Assembly (NCBI RefSeq): GCF_000172555.1
Contig: NZ_ABOX02000018.1
Span: forward strand, 1 to 64,000
DNA length: 64,000 bases
Source: Pedosphaera parvula Ellin514
GTDB taxonomy: Bacteria; Verrucomicrobiota; Verrucomicrobiia; Limisphaerales; Pedosphaeraceae
Direction: 5' to 3'
Every line of letters starts with the position of its first letter. Within the stretch, counting starts at the first letter, position 1. The notes beneath the pieces were generated by a model that was given only the letters and a program-made list of their open reading frames with translations, was not told the origin of the DNA and made no database searches. The position numbers and the translations under genes are program-made. This document shows, piece by piece, positions 36,610 through 45,769 of this stretch.

Positions 36610-38474
36610 CAGGGTTGACTCCTTTCAAAAATCATTGGAATTGAGGCGCCGCCTTGAATCCATTTGCCGGTGAGTTTACCGTCCGTCAGCTTCCCGTCAA
36701 ATACAGCGCCCAACGATTTCCATTCCAGGCGGACGTTCTGCAGTTGATATTTGAAATCGGTGGCGGACAACGGATCGCCCATTCCTTCGAGTGCACACCA
36801 GGGCATTGCTAATGTGGATAAAAATGTGCCGTCGGACAGCTTCGCGATGTCCAAATCCAAAGGCTGTTTCATCACCGGCCCCACTTTTACAGCACAAACC
36901 GTCTTCCAATGCCCTTGCAAGTCTGTCTTGGAACTGAATGCATAGGCGCTTTCCGGCAACGGCGATTCAGGCACATACTCGGCTCGCTTGAGAGTCATCG
37001 GCCTCAAAGCGCCCCTTTCATACCAAGTGCCAACGATCTCCGTCCCGTCACCGTTGATCTTGCCTAGAAACAGGCCTGCACCGCTCATCGGCTTGAGTGT
37101 TACCTTGGAATCTTTGTAAGAGACAAAGACGGGCCAGTGGTTTGCACCCAGATACAACGTGGGCCGGTCCATTTCCCCGCGATAGGTCCCGTCGGTTTGT
37201 CCGGCAATTTTCCAATTCACCGGCGCCCCGTCCGGTCTTCCGCCGATTTTCCCCTTCCAATAGCCTTGCAAGTCAGCACCGTTGTGCGGCGAGAAATCAC
37301 TTTCCGCCAACCGCTCCGGCACCGTGTCGGGCGCGTTGGTCCGTGCATAAACGACGAGCTTGTCCCCGACCTGGAACTTCATTTCCGTCCCCTCTCCATT
37401 CACCTTGGCCTTAAAGCTGCCCCAGCCCTCGATGTCGATGCGCACGGTGGGGAAATCATACATAATCTTGGAAATCCGTATGTTCTTTATTCCCAAATCA
37501 ATTACGTCTCCGGTGACGCCGTAAACACCGTTCGTTTTATCAATCGCAAATACGATGCGGGTCTGAGCTTTCTCTCCCAGCCTGACGCCTCCGATATCGA
37601 GGCCTGGTGCATCGAGAGTTGTGACTCCCTCCCATGCACCTTGAATGTCCGGCCCTCGCGTTGCGCCCCTCACGTGATCGGATTCCACCCCCACCGTCAT
37701 CATCGTCACTCCGGTGCTTAACAAAACAATGCCACCTGCAACGACGGCAATTTTCGCCTTGGCCCAGGTGATCCATTTCAAACCGGCTTTCACCAGGCCC
37801 AAAGTTGGGACGGAAGCCGTTGCCCCCTTCGCAACAGCCACGGCGGTCACAGATTTTGCCAATGCCACCGGCGCGGCTTGAATGGAATTGGCAGCGACCG
37901 CTCCCGTTATCGCCGCCACCGACAAAGTGACTCCGCGCTTGCTGAAAAATCGGCGCATTTTTTCCACCGCCCGGCTGACTCGTGTCTTGGCTGCGTTTTC
38001 GTTGACCCCCAACGCGGCTCCGACCTGTTTCAAATCTTTCCCTTCAAAAAATCGCAGCACAATGGCGCTATGATCTTTCTCGCCCAACCCCGCCATTGCG
38101 ACGTCCAGCAGAGGGGCAATATCGGGCCAGCGTGAGATTTCAGGTTCGGGTTGGTTCAACAAGGATTGCATGTATGTCTCCTGTTCGCGACATTGACGGC
38201 GACGTTGCGTTCTTACAGCCCTGGCAGCGACGTATTGAGCCGTGCGGCAAAGCCATGCGGAGACAATCGTCTTCGGGCCAAGCGATCCCGCCTTGCGCGC
38301 CAGAATGATGAAAGCCGCTTGGGTAACTTCTTCCGCCAGATGAGGATCACCAAGCTGCCGCAGTGCCACCGAATAGACCAGGTTGAGATGCCGCGAGACC
38401 AGCGCAGCAAACGCCTCCTCGGATTGGCGCGCAGCATATTCCCGCACCAACTCCATATCCTCGGTCATCATCAT
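36609..38474 (-). CDS. ECF sigma factor fused to a membrane segment and exported repeat domain
   Basis: 621 residues. N terminus: sigma-70 region 2 (about 15-75, [31 protein letters not shown]) and region 4 (about 125-180, [39 protein letters not shown]). Next comes an Ala/Val-rich stretch with a membrane helix at about 240-265 ([19 protein letters not shown]). The remaining 350 residues contain three repeats, each starting D-[IL]-Q-G-x-W (near 280, 405 and 530), with strands like [11 protein letters not shown]. This region should lie outside the cytoplasm. The design resembles a sigma factor carrying its own sensor or tether. It is translationally coupled to three pseudopilin genes. Confidence 0.85.
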   Translation of the reverse strand: MMMTEDMELVREYAARQSEEAFAALVSRHLNLVYSVALRQLGDPHLAEEVTQAAFIILARKAGSLGPKTIVSAWLCRTAQYVAARAVRTQRRRQCREQETYMQSLLNQPEPEISRWPDIAPLLDVAMAGLGEKDHSAIVLRFFEGKDLKQVGAALGVNENAAKTRVSRAVEKMRRFFSKRGVTLSVAAITGAVAANSIQAAPVALAKSVTAVAVAKGATASVPTLGLVKAGLKWITWAKAKIAVVAGGIVLLSTGVTMMTVGVESDHVRGATRGPDIQGAWEGVTTLDAPGLDIGGVRLGEKAQTRIVFAIDKTNGVYGVTGDVIDLGIKNIRISKIMYDFPTVRIDIEGWGSFKAKVNGEGTEMKFQVGDKLVVYARTNAPDTVPERLAESDFSPHNGADLQGYWKGKIGGRPDGAPVNWKIAGQTDGTYRGEMDRPTLYLGANHWPVFVSYKDSKVTLKPMSGAGLFLGKINGDGTEIVGTWYERGALRPMTLKRAEYVPESPLPESAYAFSSKTDLQGHWKTVCAVKVGPVMKQPLDLDIAKLSDGTFLSTLAMPWCALEGMGDPLSATDFKYQLQNVRLEWKSLGAVFDGKLTDGKLTGKWIQGGASIPMIFERSQP

Positions 38475-38582
38475 GCGAGTATATGCCCGCCGACCGGAAA
38501 AGGTTACAACCTTTTTGGCTCACTCCTGGTAATCGATAATTGTCCCCGCCGGTTGTCCAACTTTAATCAACAGCAACCTGGT

Positions 38583-39902
38583 TCAATTCAACCTGAGCCG
38601 ATCGTGCGCATCCCATTGCGACATGTCGGACAAAATAATCTGGTCGCCCAATTGCAGGCCACCAATGATTTCGATTGTGCTGACCGAACTGCGCCCCAGC
38701 TTGACTGGTACACGCACCGCTGCTCTGCCTTTATCTACAACCTTGAAAAGCCCGATCTGGACATCCGATTGCCCCTGCACAGGCCGGCCGACATACATCA
38801 CGTTGTCCAACCGTTCGAGTTGGATGGTGCCGTCGACGCTCTGGTCTGGCCGCGCACTCCTGGGTAGAGGCGCATCAAAAGCCACGTCCACCGCCACCGT
38901 TCCATTTTCCACCGCCGGATCAACCCGAACCACGTGACCTGTGATGACACCGTTGCGGGTATCTATTTCGGCAGGTTGATCCAGTTGAATATCCCTGGCC
39001 TGCGATTCCGCAATTCTTATTGCTGCCTTCAATTTCGTCATGTTTGCGACGCGAGCGACCGCCGCTCCGGCGGCAAGTTGCTGGCCGAGTTGAAGCGGGT
39101 TGGCGGGGTCACCCAACCTTTGGAGAACTCCATCCATGCCCGCACGGATCTTGAGCGCGGTCTGCTGCCGACGTTTTAAGTCAAGTTGTGCGCGAAGCTG
39201 TGCAATCTTTGCATCCTGCACCTGGAGGCTGGCTTTGGAGGAATCGGCGAAGGCGCTCAACCGTTCCCGCTCAATCTCCATCAGCCTGGCCAACTCTTCG
39301 GCTTTGGTTCTCGCCTTCTTCAGGGTCACCGCAGCCGCCAACCCGGCTTTGGCCAGTTCATTTTCAACTTCAAATTCCAGTTTCGCACCGCTGTAATCGG
39401 CTTCGGCTGACGCCACCGCCTTCATCTCGGTCAACTTGTCTGTATTCAACTGGACATGCAACTTTGCAAGCTCGGCTTCAGCCCCCTTGAGCTGCCACTC
39501 GACGTCAAATACCGCCTGATCCACTTCAGGATTGCTCAAGACAACCAGAATGCTATCGGCCGTCACTCGCGTGCCGGGCAAAATCAGAATCTGCTCAACA
39601 CGTCCCGCGTTGATGGTAGGAATCCAGCGGATGTCTTCAGGCACCAGTGTGCCGTTACCGCGCGCCTGACGGAGCATTGTGCCGCGTTTCACGGTGTCCA
39701 TCCAGATGGAGGACTTCTCGACAACCGGCGCGGCGGGCCGCAGCCAGGACCATTCGAGCAGGGCCAGAGCGAAGCCCACAATCGCGGCACCGACTGACAA
39801 CCAACGTCGTCGTTTTCGTCTCAGGCGAATTTCCGGTGACACCGGCACATCCATTCCCAATTGGTGGTTTGTTCGTTCGGAAATCACAGACATACGAATC
39901 AA
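38583..39902 (-). CDS. Efflux periplasmic adaptor (HlyD/MacA-like)
   Basis: 439 residues. A cytoplasmic N terminus rich in Arg (RLRRKRRRW) precedes one membrane helix (about 35-52, SVGAAIVGFALALLEW). The periplasmic part has a split lipoyl domain (GRVEQILILPGTRVTADSILVVL and later KIRAGMDGVLQRLGDPANPLQLGQQL) around a long coiled-coil hairpin (about 150-260), then beta-barrel and membrane-proximal domains (LKAAIRIAESQARDIQLDQPAEIDT). It bridges the inner-membrane permease to an outer-membrane channel, as MacA does. It overlaps the ATPase gene by 4 bp and is the last gene of the PadR-permease-ATPase-adaptor operon. Confidence 0.9.
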   Translation of the reverse strand: MIRMSVISERTNHQLGMDVPVSPEIRLRRKRRRWLSVGAAIVGFALALLEWSWLRPAAPVVEKSSIWMDTVKRGTMLRQARGNGTLVPEDIRWIPTINAGRVEQILILPGTRVTADSILVVLSNPEVDQAVFDVEWQLKGAEAELAKLHVQLNTDKLTEMKAVASAEADYSGAKLEFEVENELAKAGLAAAVTLKKARTKAEELARLMEIERERLSAFADSSKASLQVQDAKIAQLRAQLDLKRRQQTALKIRAGMDGVLQRLGDPANPLQLGQQLAAGAAVARVANMTKLKAAIRIAESQARDIQLDQPAEIDTRNGVITGHVVRVDPAVENGTVAVDVAFDAPLPRSARPDQSVDGTIQLERLDNVMYVGRPVQGQSDVQIGLFKVVDKGRAAVRVPVKLGRSSVSTIEIIGGLQLGDQIILSDMSQWDAHDRLRLN

Positions 39903-40621
39903 AGCGCTGTGGTCAATCGTTCAGTTACAATCTGGCCGTCGAACAGGTGGATGCTGCGTTGCGCGTCGCGAGCATAGCGTTCGTCGTGCGTGACCAGACA
40001 AATCGTCGCGCCTTCCGTGTGCAGTTCCCGAAGCAGGTCCATCACCGCCTGGCCGTTTTTCGAATCGAGGTTGCCCGTCGGTTCGTCGGCCAGCAGAATG
40101 GAGGGGCGGCCTCCAAGAGCGCGAGCGACCGCCACGCGTTGTTGTTGTCCGCCGGACAATTGCGCTGGATAATGCTTTGACCGCCCGGTCATGCCGACTT
40201 TGGACAAAGCTTCATCCACACGCTCCCGCCGCTCGGCGGCGGTCAGCCCGCGATAGGTCAGCGGCAATTCCACATTTTCCCAAACGGTGAGATCCCCGAT
40301 CAGATTGAAGCTTTGGAAGATGAAACCTATCTCGCGATTCCGCAACCGCGCGCGCTGTTCGTAATCGAGTTGTTCCACCGGTTCGCCACGCAGTTCATAT
40401 CGGCCGCTCGTGGGCGAATCCAGCAATCCAAGAATCGCGAGCAGCGTGGACTTGCCGCCGCCCGACGGTCCCGAGATGGACACATAATCGCCATGGTGAA
40501 TTTCCAGTTCGACGCCCGAGAGTGCGTGCGTTTCGACTTCATCGGTGAAGAATCTCTTTTCGATCTTATCCAGTCGGATCAGAGGAGTTGTCGTTTGCAT
40601 GGCATGTAACTTTTCATTCAT
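39899..40621 (-). CDS. ABC transporter ATP-binding protein (MacB/LolD type)
   Basis: 240 residues from ATG 40621, chosen because it overlaps the permease stop by 8 bp (ATGAATGA); ATG 40600 ([10 protein letters not shown]) is also possible. Walker [11 protein letters not shown]-loop FIFQSFNLI, signature [15 protein letters not shown], Walker [13 protein letters not shown] and switch His in [10 protein letters not shown] are all present. The sequence belongs to the LolD/MacB class that drives mechanotransmission rather than classical transport. It pairs with the adjacent ADOP permease and HlyD-like adaptor to export an unknown substrate, perhaps an antimicrobial or lipid-like compound. Confidence 0.94.
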   Translation of the reverse strand: MNEKLHAMQTTTPLIRLDKIEKRFFTDEVETHALSGVELEIHHGDYVSISGPSGGGKSTLLAILGLLDSPTSGRYELRGEPVEQLDYEQRARLRNREIGFIFQSFNLIGDLTVWENVELPLTYRGLTAAERRERVDEALSKVGMTGRSKHYPAQLSGGQQQRVAVARALGGRPSILLADEPTGNLDSKNGQAVMDLLRELHTEGATICLVTHDERYARDAQRSIHLFDGQIVTERLTTAL

Positions 40622-43259
40622 AACGAAGTGCAACCATTGGATCGGTTTTGGTTGCCCTTCGCGCAGGGATATAACTCGCTGTGAGTGCTACGAGAGCCAA
40701 CAATGCTGACGCCCCGGCAAACGTCAACGGATCCGCCGAGGAAATGCCGAAAAGCGATGCTGAGAGCGCCCGCGTTAATACCAGCGCGCCCGCAACACCA
40801 ATCGCCGTCCCGAGCAGTACGAGCTGCATGGCCCGGCCTATCACGAGTCTCAAAATGCTGCTTGGTTGCGCTCCCAAAGCCATCCGGATACCGAGTTCCC
40901 GCGTGCGTTGGTCAACTGAAAGCGAGATGACCCCATACAGTCCTACGGCCGCCAACAACAGCGCGAGCACTGCAAACAAAGCAACAAGATACATAAGCTG
41001 CCGTTTTGGCATCAGGGATCGATCCAGCAGGTCGGTCATCGTTTTCACGCCTGAGAGGGGCAGGTTTTTATTCAGCGACCAAACCTGGTTCTGCACGGCA
41101 CTTGTTAAACTTTTGGGATCCGTCGTGGTCCGAATGATGAACGAAATATTCCGGACAGGAATTTGGGGATGGGGAAAGTAATATTGCCCCTTTGCTTCGG
41201 CTGCCAATCCATACATCTTCACATGGCCAACTACTCCGACAATTTCCCGCCACACAGGCTGGCCATTCTTCCGGTCAGAATTGATGTGGATGCGTTTGCC
41301 GAGTGGGCTTTCATGGGGCCAGAAATAACGGGCGAGTTTTTCATCCACAATCGCGACTGGCGCACCTGAGGCATCGTCGTGCCCCGTGAAGAATCGGCCT
41401 TGTATCAGCGGAATGCGCAACGTTTCAAAATAGCCGGCATCCACCGCAATCGGCATTCCATGCGGCAGGCTGGGGTCGCCAGTGAAGCCCTCGATGTCAA
41501 AGCTGGCCGTATCGAACCCGCTGCCGAATGGAACAACACTGCCCAGCCCGACCGATGTCGCGCCCGGCAAAACCATCAATTTCTCCACGAGTTCCGAACC
41601 GAAGGACGCCACCCGGCTGGATTGCTCATATTCATGCTCTGGCAGGAAAAGCCTGAAGGTCAGGAGATGGGCCGGTTTGAAGCCAGGAGGCACCTTTTGC
41701 ACCTGAGTGAAACTCTTGAGCAGTAATCCGGCGCCGACGAGCAGCATGATTGCAACTGCCAGCTCGGATACGATGAGCAAACTTCGCAGGCGCTGACGCT
41801 GCCTGCCATCGGAGGCGCCACGGCCGGATTCCTTGAGCGTCTCGTTCACGTTCACCCACGTTCCCTGCCATGCCGGCGCGAGGCCGAAAATGGTTCCAGT
41901 CACCAGAGAGACCGCGAGCGTGAAACCCACCACGCGCAAATCAATTTCGACATGTTGCCAGCCCTGGATGTATTGCGCAACTTCAACAGGCACGGCAGCC
42001 CGCATGATGCCAAGCGCAAAAAATGCAAGCAACAATCCACCACCACCACCAAGGAGCGACAGCAGAAGGCTTTCGGTCAACATCTGCCGCACCAGCCGAA
42101 GTCGGCCAGCTCCCAGCGCCGAGCGCACTGCGATTTCCTTCTGCCGCGCAGCCGCGCGTGCCAGGAGCAGGTTGGCTACATTGAGGCAGGCGATCAAAAG
42201 GACCATGGCCACTACGCCGGATAATGTCACGAGCGCCGGGCGAATCTCCCCGACTATCATTTCGCGCAAACCCGTCAGTTCGATTCGAGCCGTGCGAATA
42301 CCGCCAAACACTTCCTGGCGGAAGGCATCCGCCAGGGCATTCATTTCCGTCCTCGCTTGCGTGAGCGTGACGCCCGGTTTCAGCCGGCCAAGGACGAGCA
42401 GCGATTCGTCTCGCGACGACGGGTCAGTTACGCCGGGAACTGTCCAGACGTCGGTGTCTCCGCGCAACTTGAATCCGGAAGGCAGAACGCCAAGAATGGC
42501 ATAGCCGATACCGTCCAGGGTGAGTCGCTTGCCCAATACGTCCGGGTCCCCCTGGAAATCTCGTTTCCAGAAATCGTAACTGATGACGGCCACACGGTTC
42601 GCACCGGGTTTGTCCTCCTCAGCAAGAAACAAGCGGCCCTTGATCGCTTTGACGCCGAGTGTTGGAAAAAAGCTGGCGGTGACCTTCATGCCTGACAGAC
42701 GTTCCGGTTGATCGTGACCTGTGAGAATGGGCGACCATCCTTCGGCCGCGCCCATGTTTGCAAACGATATTGCGTGCTCGCGATAGTGCAGATACCCGGA
42801 CGGAGAAGCCGGAGCGCCGTATAGGTTTAATTCTGGATAGACATGACAAATCGAGACCAGGCGTTCCGGGTCCTGACACGGCAACGGACGCAACAAGATC
42901 GCGTTGACGAAGCTAAAGATGGCGCTGTTCGCCCCGATACCCAAAGCGAGCGTCAGCACCACGACCGCGGTAAAGCCGCGATTCTTGCGCAACATCCGGG
43001 CACCAAAGCGAACGTCCTGTAGAACTGTCTCGCCTAAACTGACGCCGCGGAGCGCGCGACATTCTTCGCGCACGCTTTGCACATTGCCGAAGCGCCGGCG
43101 CGCCGCGCGGGCTGCTTCCTCCGCCGACATGCCGGCCGCGATGTTCTCCTCCACGCGCTGTGCAAGGTGGAACTGCAGTTCCTCGTCAATCTCCTGCTTC
43201 AGGGTGCGCCTCCGCCCAAATGCGCGCAGTCTTGACCAGATTGTTCGTATAGCCTTCAT
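40614..43259 (-). CDS. ADOP-family ABC transporter permease (MacB-like)
   Basis: 881 residues. The N terminus (about 1-80) is the small helical domain typical of ADOP permeases (QEIDEELQFHLAQRVEENIAAGMSAEEAARAARRRFGN). Two MacB-type halves follow: each has a first helix (GFTAVVVLTLALGIGANSAIFSFVNAILLRPLP), a periplasmic domain and three further helices ending in EIAVRSALGAGRLRLVRQMLTESLLL and ELGIRMALGAQPSSILRLVIGRAMQL. This duplicated form is known from Acidobacteria and Verrucomicrobiota and is usually regulated by PadR, as here. It should work with the downstream ATPase and adaptor in export. Confidence 0.93.
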   Translation of the reverse strand: MKAIRTIWSRLRAFGRRRTLKQEIDEELQFHLAQRVEENIAAGMSAEEAARAARRRFGNVQSVREECRALRGVSLGETVLQDVRFGARMLRKNRGFTAVVVLTLALGIGANSAIFSFVNAILLRPLPCQDPERLVSICHVYPELNLYGAPASPSGYLHYREHAISFANMGAAEGWSPILTGHDQPERLSGMKVTASFFPTLGVKAIKGRLFLAEEDKPGANRVAVISYDFWKRDFQGDPDVLGKRLTLDGIGYAILGVLPSGFKLRGDTDVWTVPGVTDPSSRDESLLVLGRLKPGVTLTQARTEMNALADAFRQEVFGGIRTARIELTGLREMIVGEIRPALVTLSGVVAMVLLIACLNVANLLLARAAARQKEIAVRSALGAGRLRLVRQMLTESLLLSLLGGGGGLLLAFFALGIMRAAVPVEVAQYIQGWQHVEIDLRVVGFTLAVSLVTGTIFGLAPAWQGTWVNVNETLKESGRGASDGRQRQRLRSLLIVSELAVAIMLLVGAGLLLKSFTQVQKVPPGFKPAHLLTFRLFLPEHEYEQSSRVASFGSELVEKLMVLPGATSVGLGSVVPFGSGFDTASFDIEGFTGDPSLPHGMPIAVDAGYFETLRIPLIQGRFFTGHDDASGAPVAIVDEKLARYFWPHESPLGKRIHINSDRKNGQPVWREIVGVVGHVKMYGLAAEAKGQYYFPHPQIPVRNISFIIRTTTDPKSLTSAVQNQVWSLNKNLPLSGVKTMTDLLDRSLMPKRQLMYLVALFAVLALLLAAVGLYGVISLSVDQRTRELGIRMALGAQPSSILRLVIGRAMQLVLLGTAIGVAGALVLTRALSASLFGISSADPLTFAGASALLALVALTASYIPARRATKTDPMVALRYE

Positions 43260-43317
43260 TCCTTACCGAGGTTCAGTCATCGCCCACCTTTCATTGTTCC
43301 CTCGCCGGTCATGCGCC

Positions 43318-43653
43318 TTATGCCGTCCGCAGAACGAGCATGATTGCGCGATGCACCCGTTCCCAGATCGCCGTCTCCTCCTCCAGTTGCTTGCGTCCAG
43401 CTCGCGTCAATGAATAGAATTTTGCACGGCGGTTGTTCTCCGATTTCCCCCATTGGGCAGTGATCCAGCCTTTTTCTTCCATGCGGTAGAGGCACGGATA
43501 GAGTGATCCTTCCTCCACCACCAGCACCTCATCCGAGCGCTGCTGGATGCTTTGGGCGATGGCATAACCATGCATCGCCCCGGCAGTCAGGGTTTTGAGT
43601 ATGAGCAGGTCAAGGGTTCCCTGAAGCAGTTCAGCCTTGGAGTTGGTAGCCAT
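43318..43653 (-). CDS. PadR-family transcriptional regulator
   Basis: 111 residues, the compact PadR-s2 form. Winged-helix features are [28 protein letters not shown] and the wing motif [19 protein letters not shown], with the C-terminal dimer helix [20 protein letters not shown]. PadR proteins repress transporter or detoxification genes and release DNA on ligand binding. It is the first gene of the ADOP efflux operon, 58 bp before the permease. A palindrome CCTAGATATTCTAGG sits 12 bp upstream of its start codon and is likely its own operator, so the operon is probably autoregulated. Confidence 0.92.
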   Translation of the reverse strand: MATNSKAELLQGTLDLLILKTLTAGAMHGYAIAQSIQQRSDEVLVVEEGSLYPCLYRMEEKGWITAQWGKSENNRRAKFYSLTRAGRKQLEEETAIWERVHRAIMLVLRTA

Positions 43654-43664
43654 AATATTCTTTT

Positions 43665-43679
43665 CCTAGATATTCTAGG
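43665..43679 (-). promoter_or_regulatory. Likely PadR operator, site 1
   Basis: CCTAGA-TAT-TCTAGG is a perfect 6-bp inverted repeat with a 3-bp centre, 12 bp upstream of the padR-type start codon. It has the dyad form recognised by PadR dimers and would overlap the promoter or the 5' end of the transcript. Confidence 0.65.
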
Positions 43680-43697
43680 GGAGTATATTGAGCTTCA

Positions 43698-43712
43698 CCT
43701 AGATTGTCAAGG
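43698..43712 (-). promoter_or_regulatory. Likely PadR operator, site 2 (weaker)
   Basis: CCTAGATTGTCAAGG keeps one half of site 1 and deviates in the other. It starts 33 bp from site 1, about three helical turns, so two dimers could bind on the same face. Confidence 0.45.
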
Positions 43713-43774
43713 GGAGACGATTTTTAAAGAGGCCGGGTTGGAGTCATGCTGAATGGGCGGGGCAACGGGCCAGG

Positions 43775-43893
43775 TCAGAATATCCGCATTCACGGAATAA
43801 AGAGGAAGGAGAAACTCGAGCCGGAACCGCCCGCTGTGCATGGATTGGTGGGATCAAACGTGCTCGCTTCAATGGCTGCAGACGCGCCAATCC
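43775..43893 (-). pseudogene. Fragment of a secreted protein related to the 1251-aa gene
   Basis: Reading the minus strand from 43893 gives ...AIEASTFDPTNPCTAGGSG and then SSFSFLFIP. The 1251-aa protein at 48787-52542 has GIEESKYDPNTYASAADAG and SSFSFLFVPWNADN in the same order. In the fragment, the Trp-Asn-Ala-Asp continuation appears only if one G is restored after ATTCCGTG (about 43791), so a single-base deletion has broken the frame. It is a decayed relic and not a gene. Confidence 0.65.
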
Positions 43894-43906
43894 TGCCCCG
43901 ACCAAT

Positions 43907-44156
43907 TTAACGAAAAATCCCGCAACTGCAACCACCCCGAAACTCACGCGCCTTTGGTGGCGGCATGGCAGCCCCCCGTTTCCGTTACCATCATCGTCGT
44001 CGCAGCAGCCGCTTCCGTCCCCCTCTCATTCACTTCGATGAAAGCCTGATGCACTGCCTCGCTGAGATAAAGCCAATGCGGATTACCGTCCATGCCGGAA
44101 AAGTCAACTGGCGCGGAATCAGAAGCGTCCCGCATTCCCGAACCAGCGTCTTGCTG
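43907..44156 (-). pseudogene. Serpin C-terminal remnant, frameshifted
   Basis: The minus strand encodes [19 protein letters not shown] and [20 protein letters not shown], nearly the same as the intact serpin at 45770-47104 over its reactive-loop hinge. The preceding helix (GMRDASDS) is in a different frame from the TLV upstream. After TGG the frame is lost, while the +1 frame gives [18 protein letters not shown] then a stop, matching PPPKPREFR of the intact gene. At least two frame changes and a missing N-terminal two-thirds mark it as a pseudogene, lying next to another relic. Confidence 0.8.
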
Positions 44157-44216
44157 TGCGCACAATGGAAAGCCTTACCATGCTTAACGGTGGATCTTTT
44201 CCCCCAAGCGCCAGGT

Positions 44217-45425
44217 TCAGAAAGCCGCTTTGACCAGCAGATTTATTATTTCTCGAATGGGCATGACCAGCAGGAACAACGGGAGAACGGGCAAGGCAGT
44301 CGCGAGTGCCAGTCCAATCATCGTCCGGTTACCGAATGGTGCGATCCTCATCTCGCTGATGAACCGGAAGGTGTTGCCCAAATCAGCCATGGATTGAATG
44401 TCGGGGCTGCCCAATAATGGCTCGTTCTTCGGTCCCGGGCTTTCAATCCACTTTCTTTGAAAGTCGCGTTTGTAGCGGACCTCCAGCGTGCTGTAGGTCA
44501 TCAGGGCGGCCCGCCTGGCCCTCACCATGACCGGGCTGAACATCAGCAAAGGCCCGAGAAAAAGGATCTCCATGACCACCAGCAGGCCGACCAACGGGAC
44601 TTGGAACTTTTCAAGACTCGCACCCTCATAAACGATTTGAAAGGCAATCCCCGCGCAGATCACACTGCTCACCCCGAAGACAAGGATGCCGAAGGACTGG
44701 TGAGCAACCCCTAGAAAGCCCAGTCCCCCCGCCCGGTCGGCGTGCGCGGGCTCCAGTTCGAGGTTCATCCGCGCGACGTCTCGCAGGAAGAACGTCCAGA
44801 TGAGAATCCGCCACAGCCAGCGGTACAACAGCAGCAAAACCACCGGCAGGGCCACAAGATGATTCCACAGTCCGGCCAGCGAAAAGCGAAATCCGTATCC
44901 CTCCGGTCGAATGACGGACTGCCAACCTGCCAGATTAACCCCAGTGGCAGCTTCGGCGGTGAATTTCCACGCCCCGACAACAGCCAGGGCCACGAGAACA
45001 AGCGCCGCCCAGATGGACTCGCGTCGGCGCGCCAGGCGGGCAATCGCCTGCTCGAACGCGGGATAATCCTCCTCTCGAACCAGACCGTCGTGCACAAACT
45101 TCAGACCCGCCCGTGTCAAACGCTGACCGATAAGCGCCTCGGCGATGAACAAAAGCGGAAGGCCCACGAAAAAGCGCACATAAGTGGCAAAATCCAGTAG
45201 AAAGGATCCTCTGGGCGTCGGCCCAAGTGCGTGCCCTTGCAGGAACGCGAACAGGCACATGGGAAACCAGGTGATCAAGAGCGAAATGATGATGCGCCGC
45301 CGGACTGTTGGCTGCCACTTCCGGGCACCGCCAAATCGCTGCATCCACCGGAACAAGGGACCAGCCCCCGTTAGATACAGTTCGCTTTCGTTGGAGACGA
45401 CTGGGTTGCCGCGTTCTGCCATCAT
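44217..45425 (-). CDS. Multi-pass membrane protein, unknown function
   Basis: 402 residues with about six or seven predicted membrane helices, for example RRIIISLLITWFPMCLFAFL (about 45-64), ATYVRFFVGLPLLFIAEALI, AALVLVALAVVGAWKF, NHLVALPVVLLLLYRWLWRI, FGILVFGVSSVICAGIAF and LVGLLVVMEILFLGPLLM. Charged loops contain ARLARRRES and EVRYKRDFQRKWIES. I recognise no named family with certainty. The C terminus is hydrophobic (ATALPVLPLFLLVMPIREII). It stands between the serpin remnant and the intact serpin, so it may have been part of a duplicated block. No export or enzymatic motif is seen. Confidence 0.78.
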   Translation of the reverse strand: MMAERGNPVVSNESELYLTGAGPLFRWMQRFGGARKWQPTVRRRIIISLLITWFPMCLFAFLQGHALGPTPRGSFLLDFATYVRFFVGLPLLFIAEALIGQRLTRAGLKFVHDGLVREEDYPAFEQAIARLARRRESIWAALVLVALAVVGAWKFTAEAATGVNLAGWQSVIRPEGYGFRFSLAGLWNHLVALPVVLLLLYRWLWRILIWTFFLRDVARMNLELEPAHADRAGGLGFLGVAHQSFGILVFGVSSVICAGIAFQIVYEGASLEKFQVPLVGLLVVMEILFLGPLLMFSPVMVRARRAALMTYSTLEVRYKRDFQRKWIESPGPKNEPLLGSPDIQSMADLGNTFRFISEMRIAPFGNRTMIGLALATALPVLPLFLLVMPIREIINLLVKAAF

Positions 45426-45769
45426 GGTCCTTCTAAATCAAATTGGGAGAGCTTGCCCGCCCAACCGTCATTCTTGCCCAGGTTTATTCAACTCACCTGG
45501 GAACATCCCGACGACCTTCTCCTCCGGGTTCGGAGTCCCGCTCTTCAGGCGGTGCCTTTGTAACGACTCGAATCTCTGAAACAACCTCCTCCCACATGGC
45601 CCCAGACCATCAACCCTTTTCCAAGCCTCAACGGCCCTTCTCATCGATTACGCCGTGGGTTCCGATGGACACGTTTGGTTGCAGGACGCACGTCACTCAC
45701 CCAGCTTCCAACGATGCTGGTTAGGGTCAAAAGCTCCATTCTTGACATTACAATGCTCAGCGAACTGCG
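45426..45769. other. Intergenic region between membrane protein and serpin
   Basis: 344 bases with no supportable gene. It holds the promoter of the minus-strand membrane protein. No clear terminator hairpin was found after the serpin stop. Confidence 0.45.
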
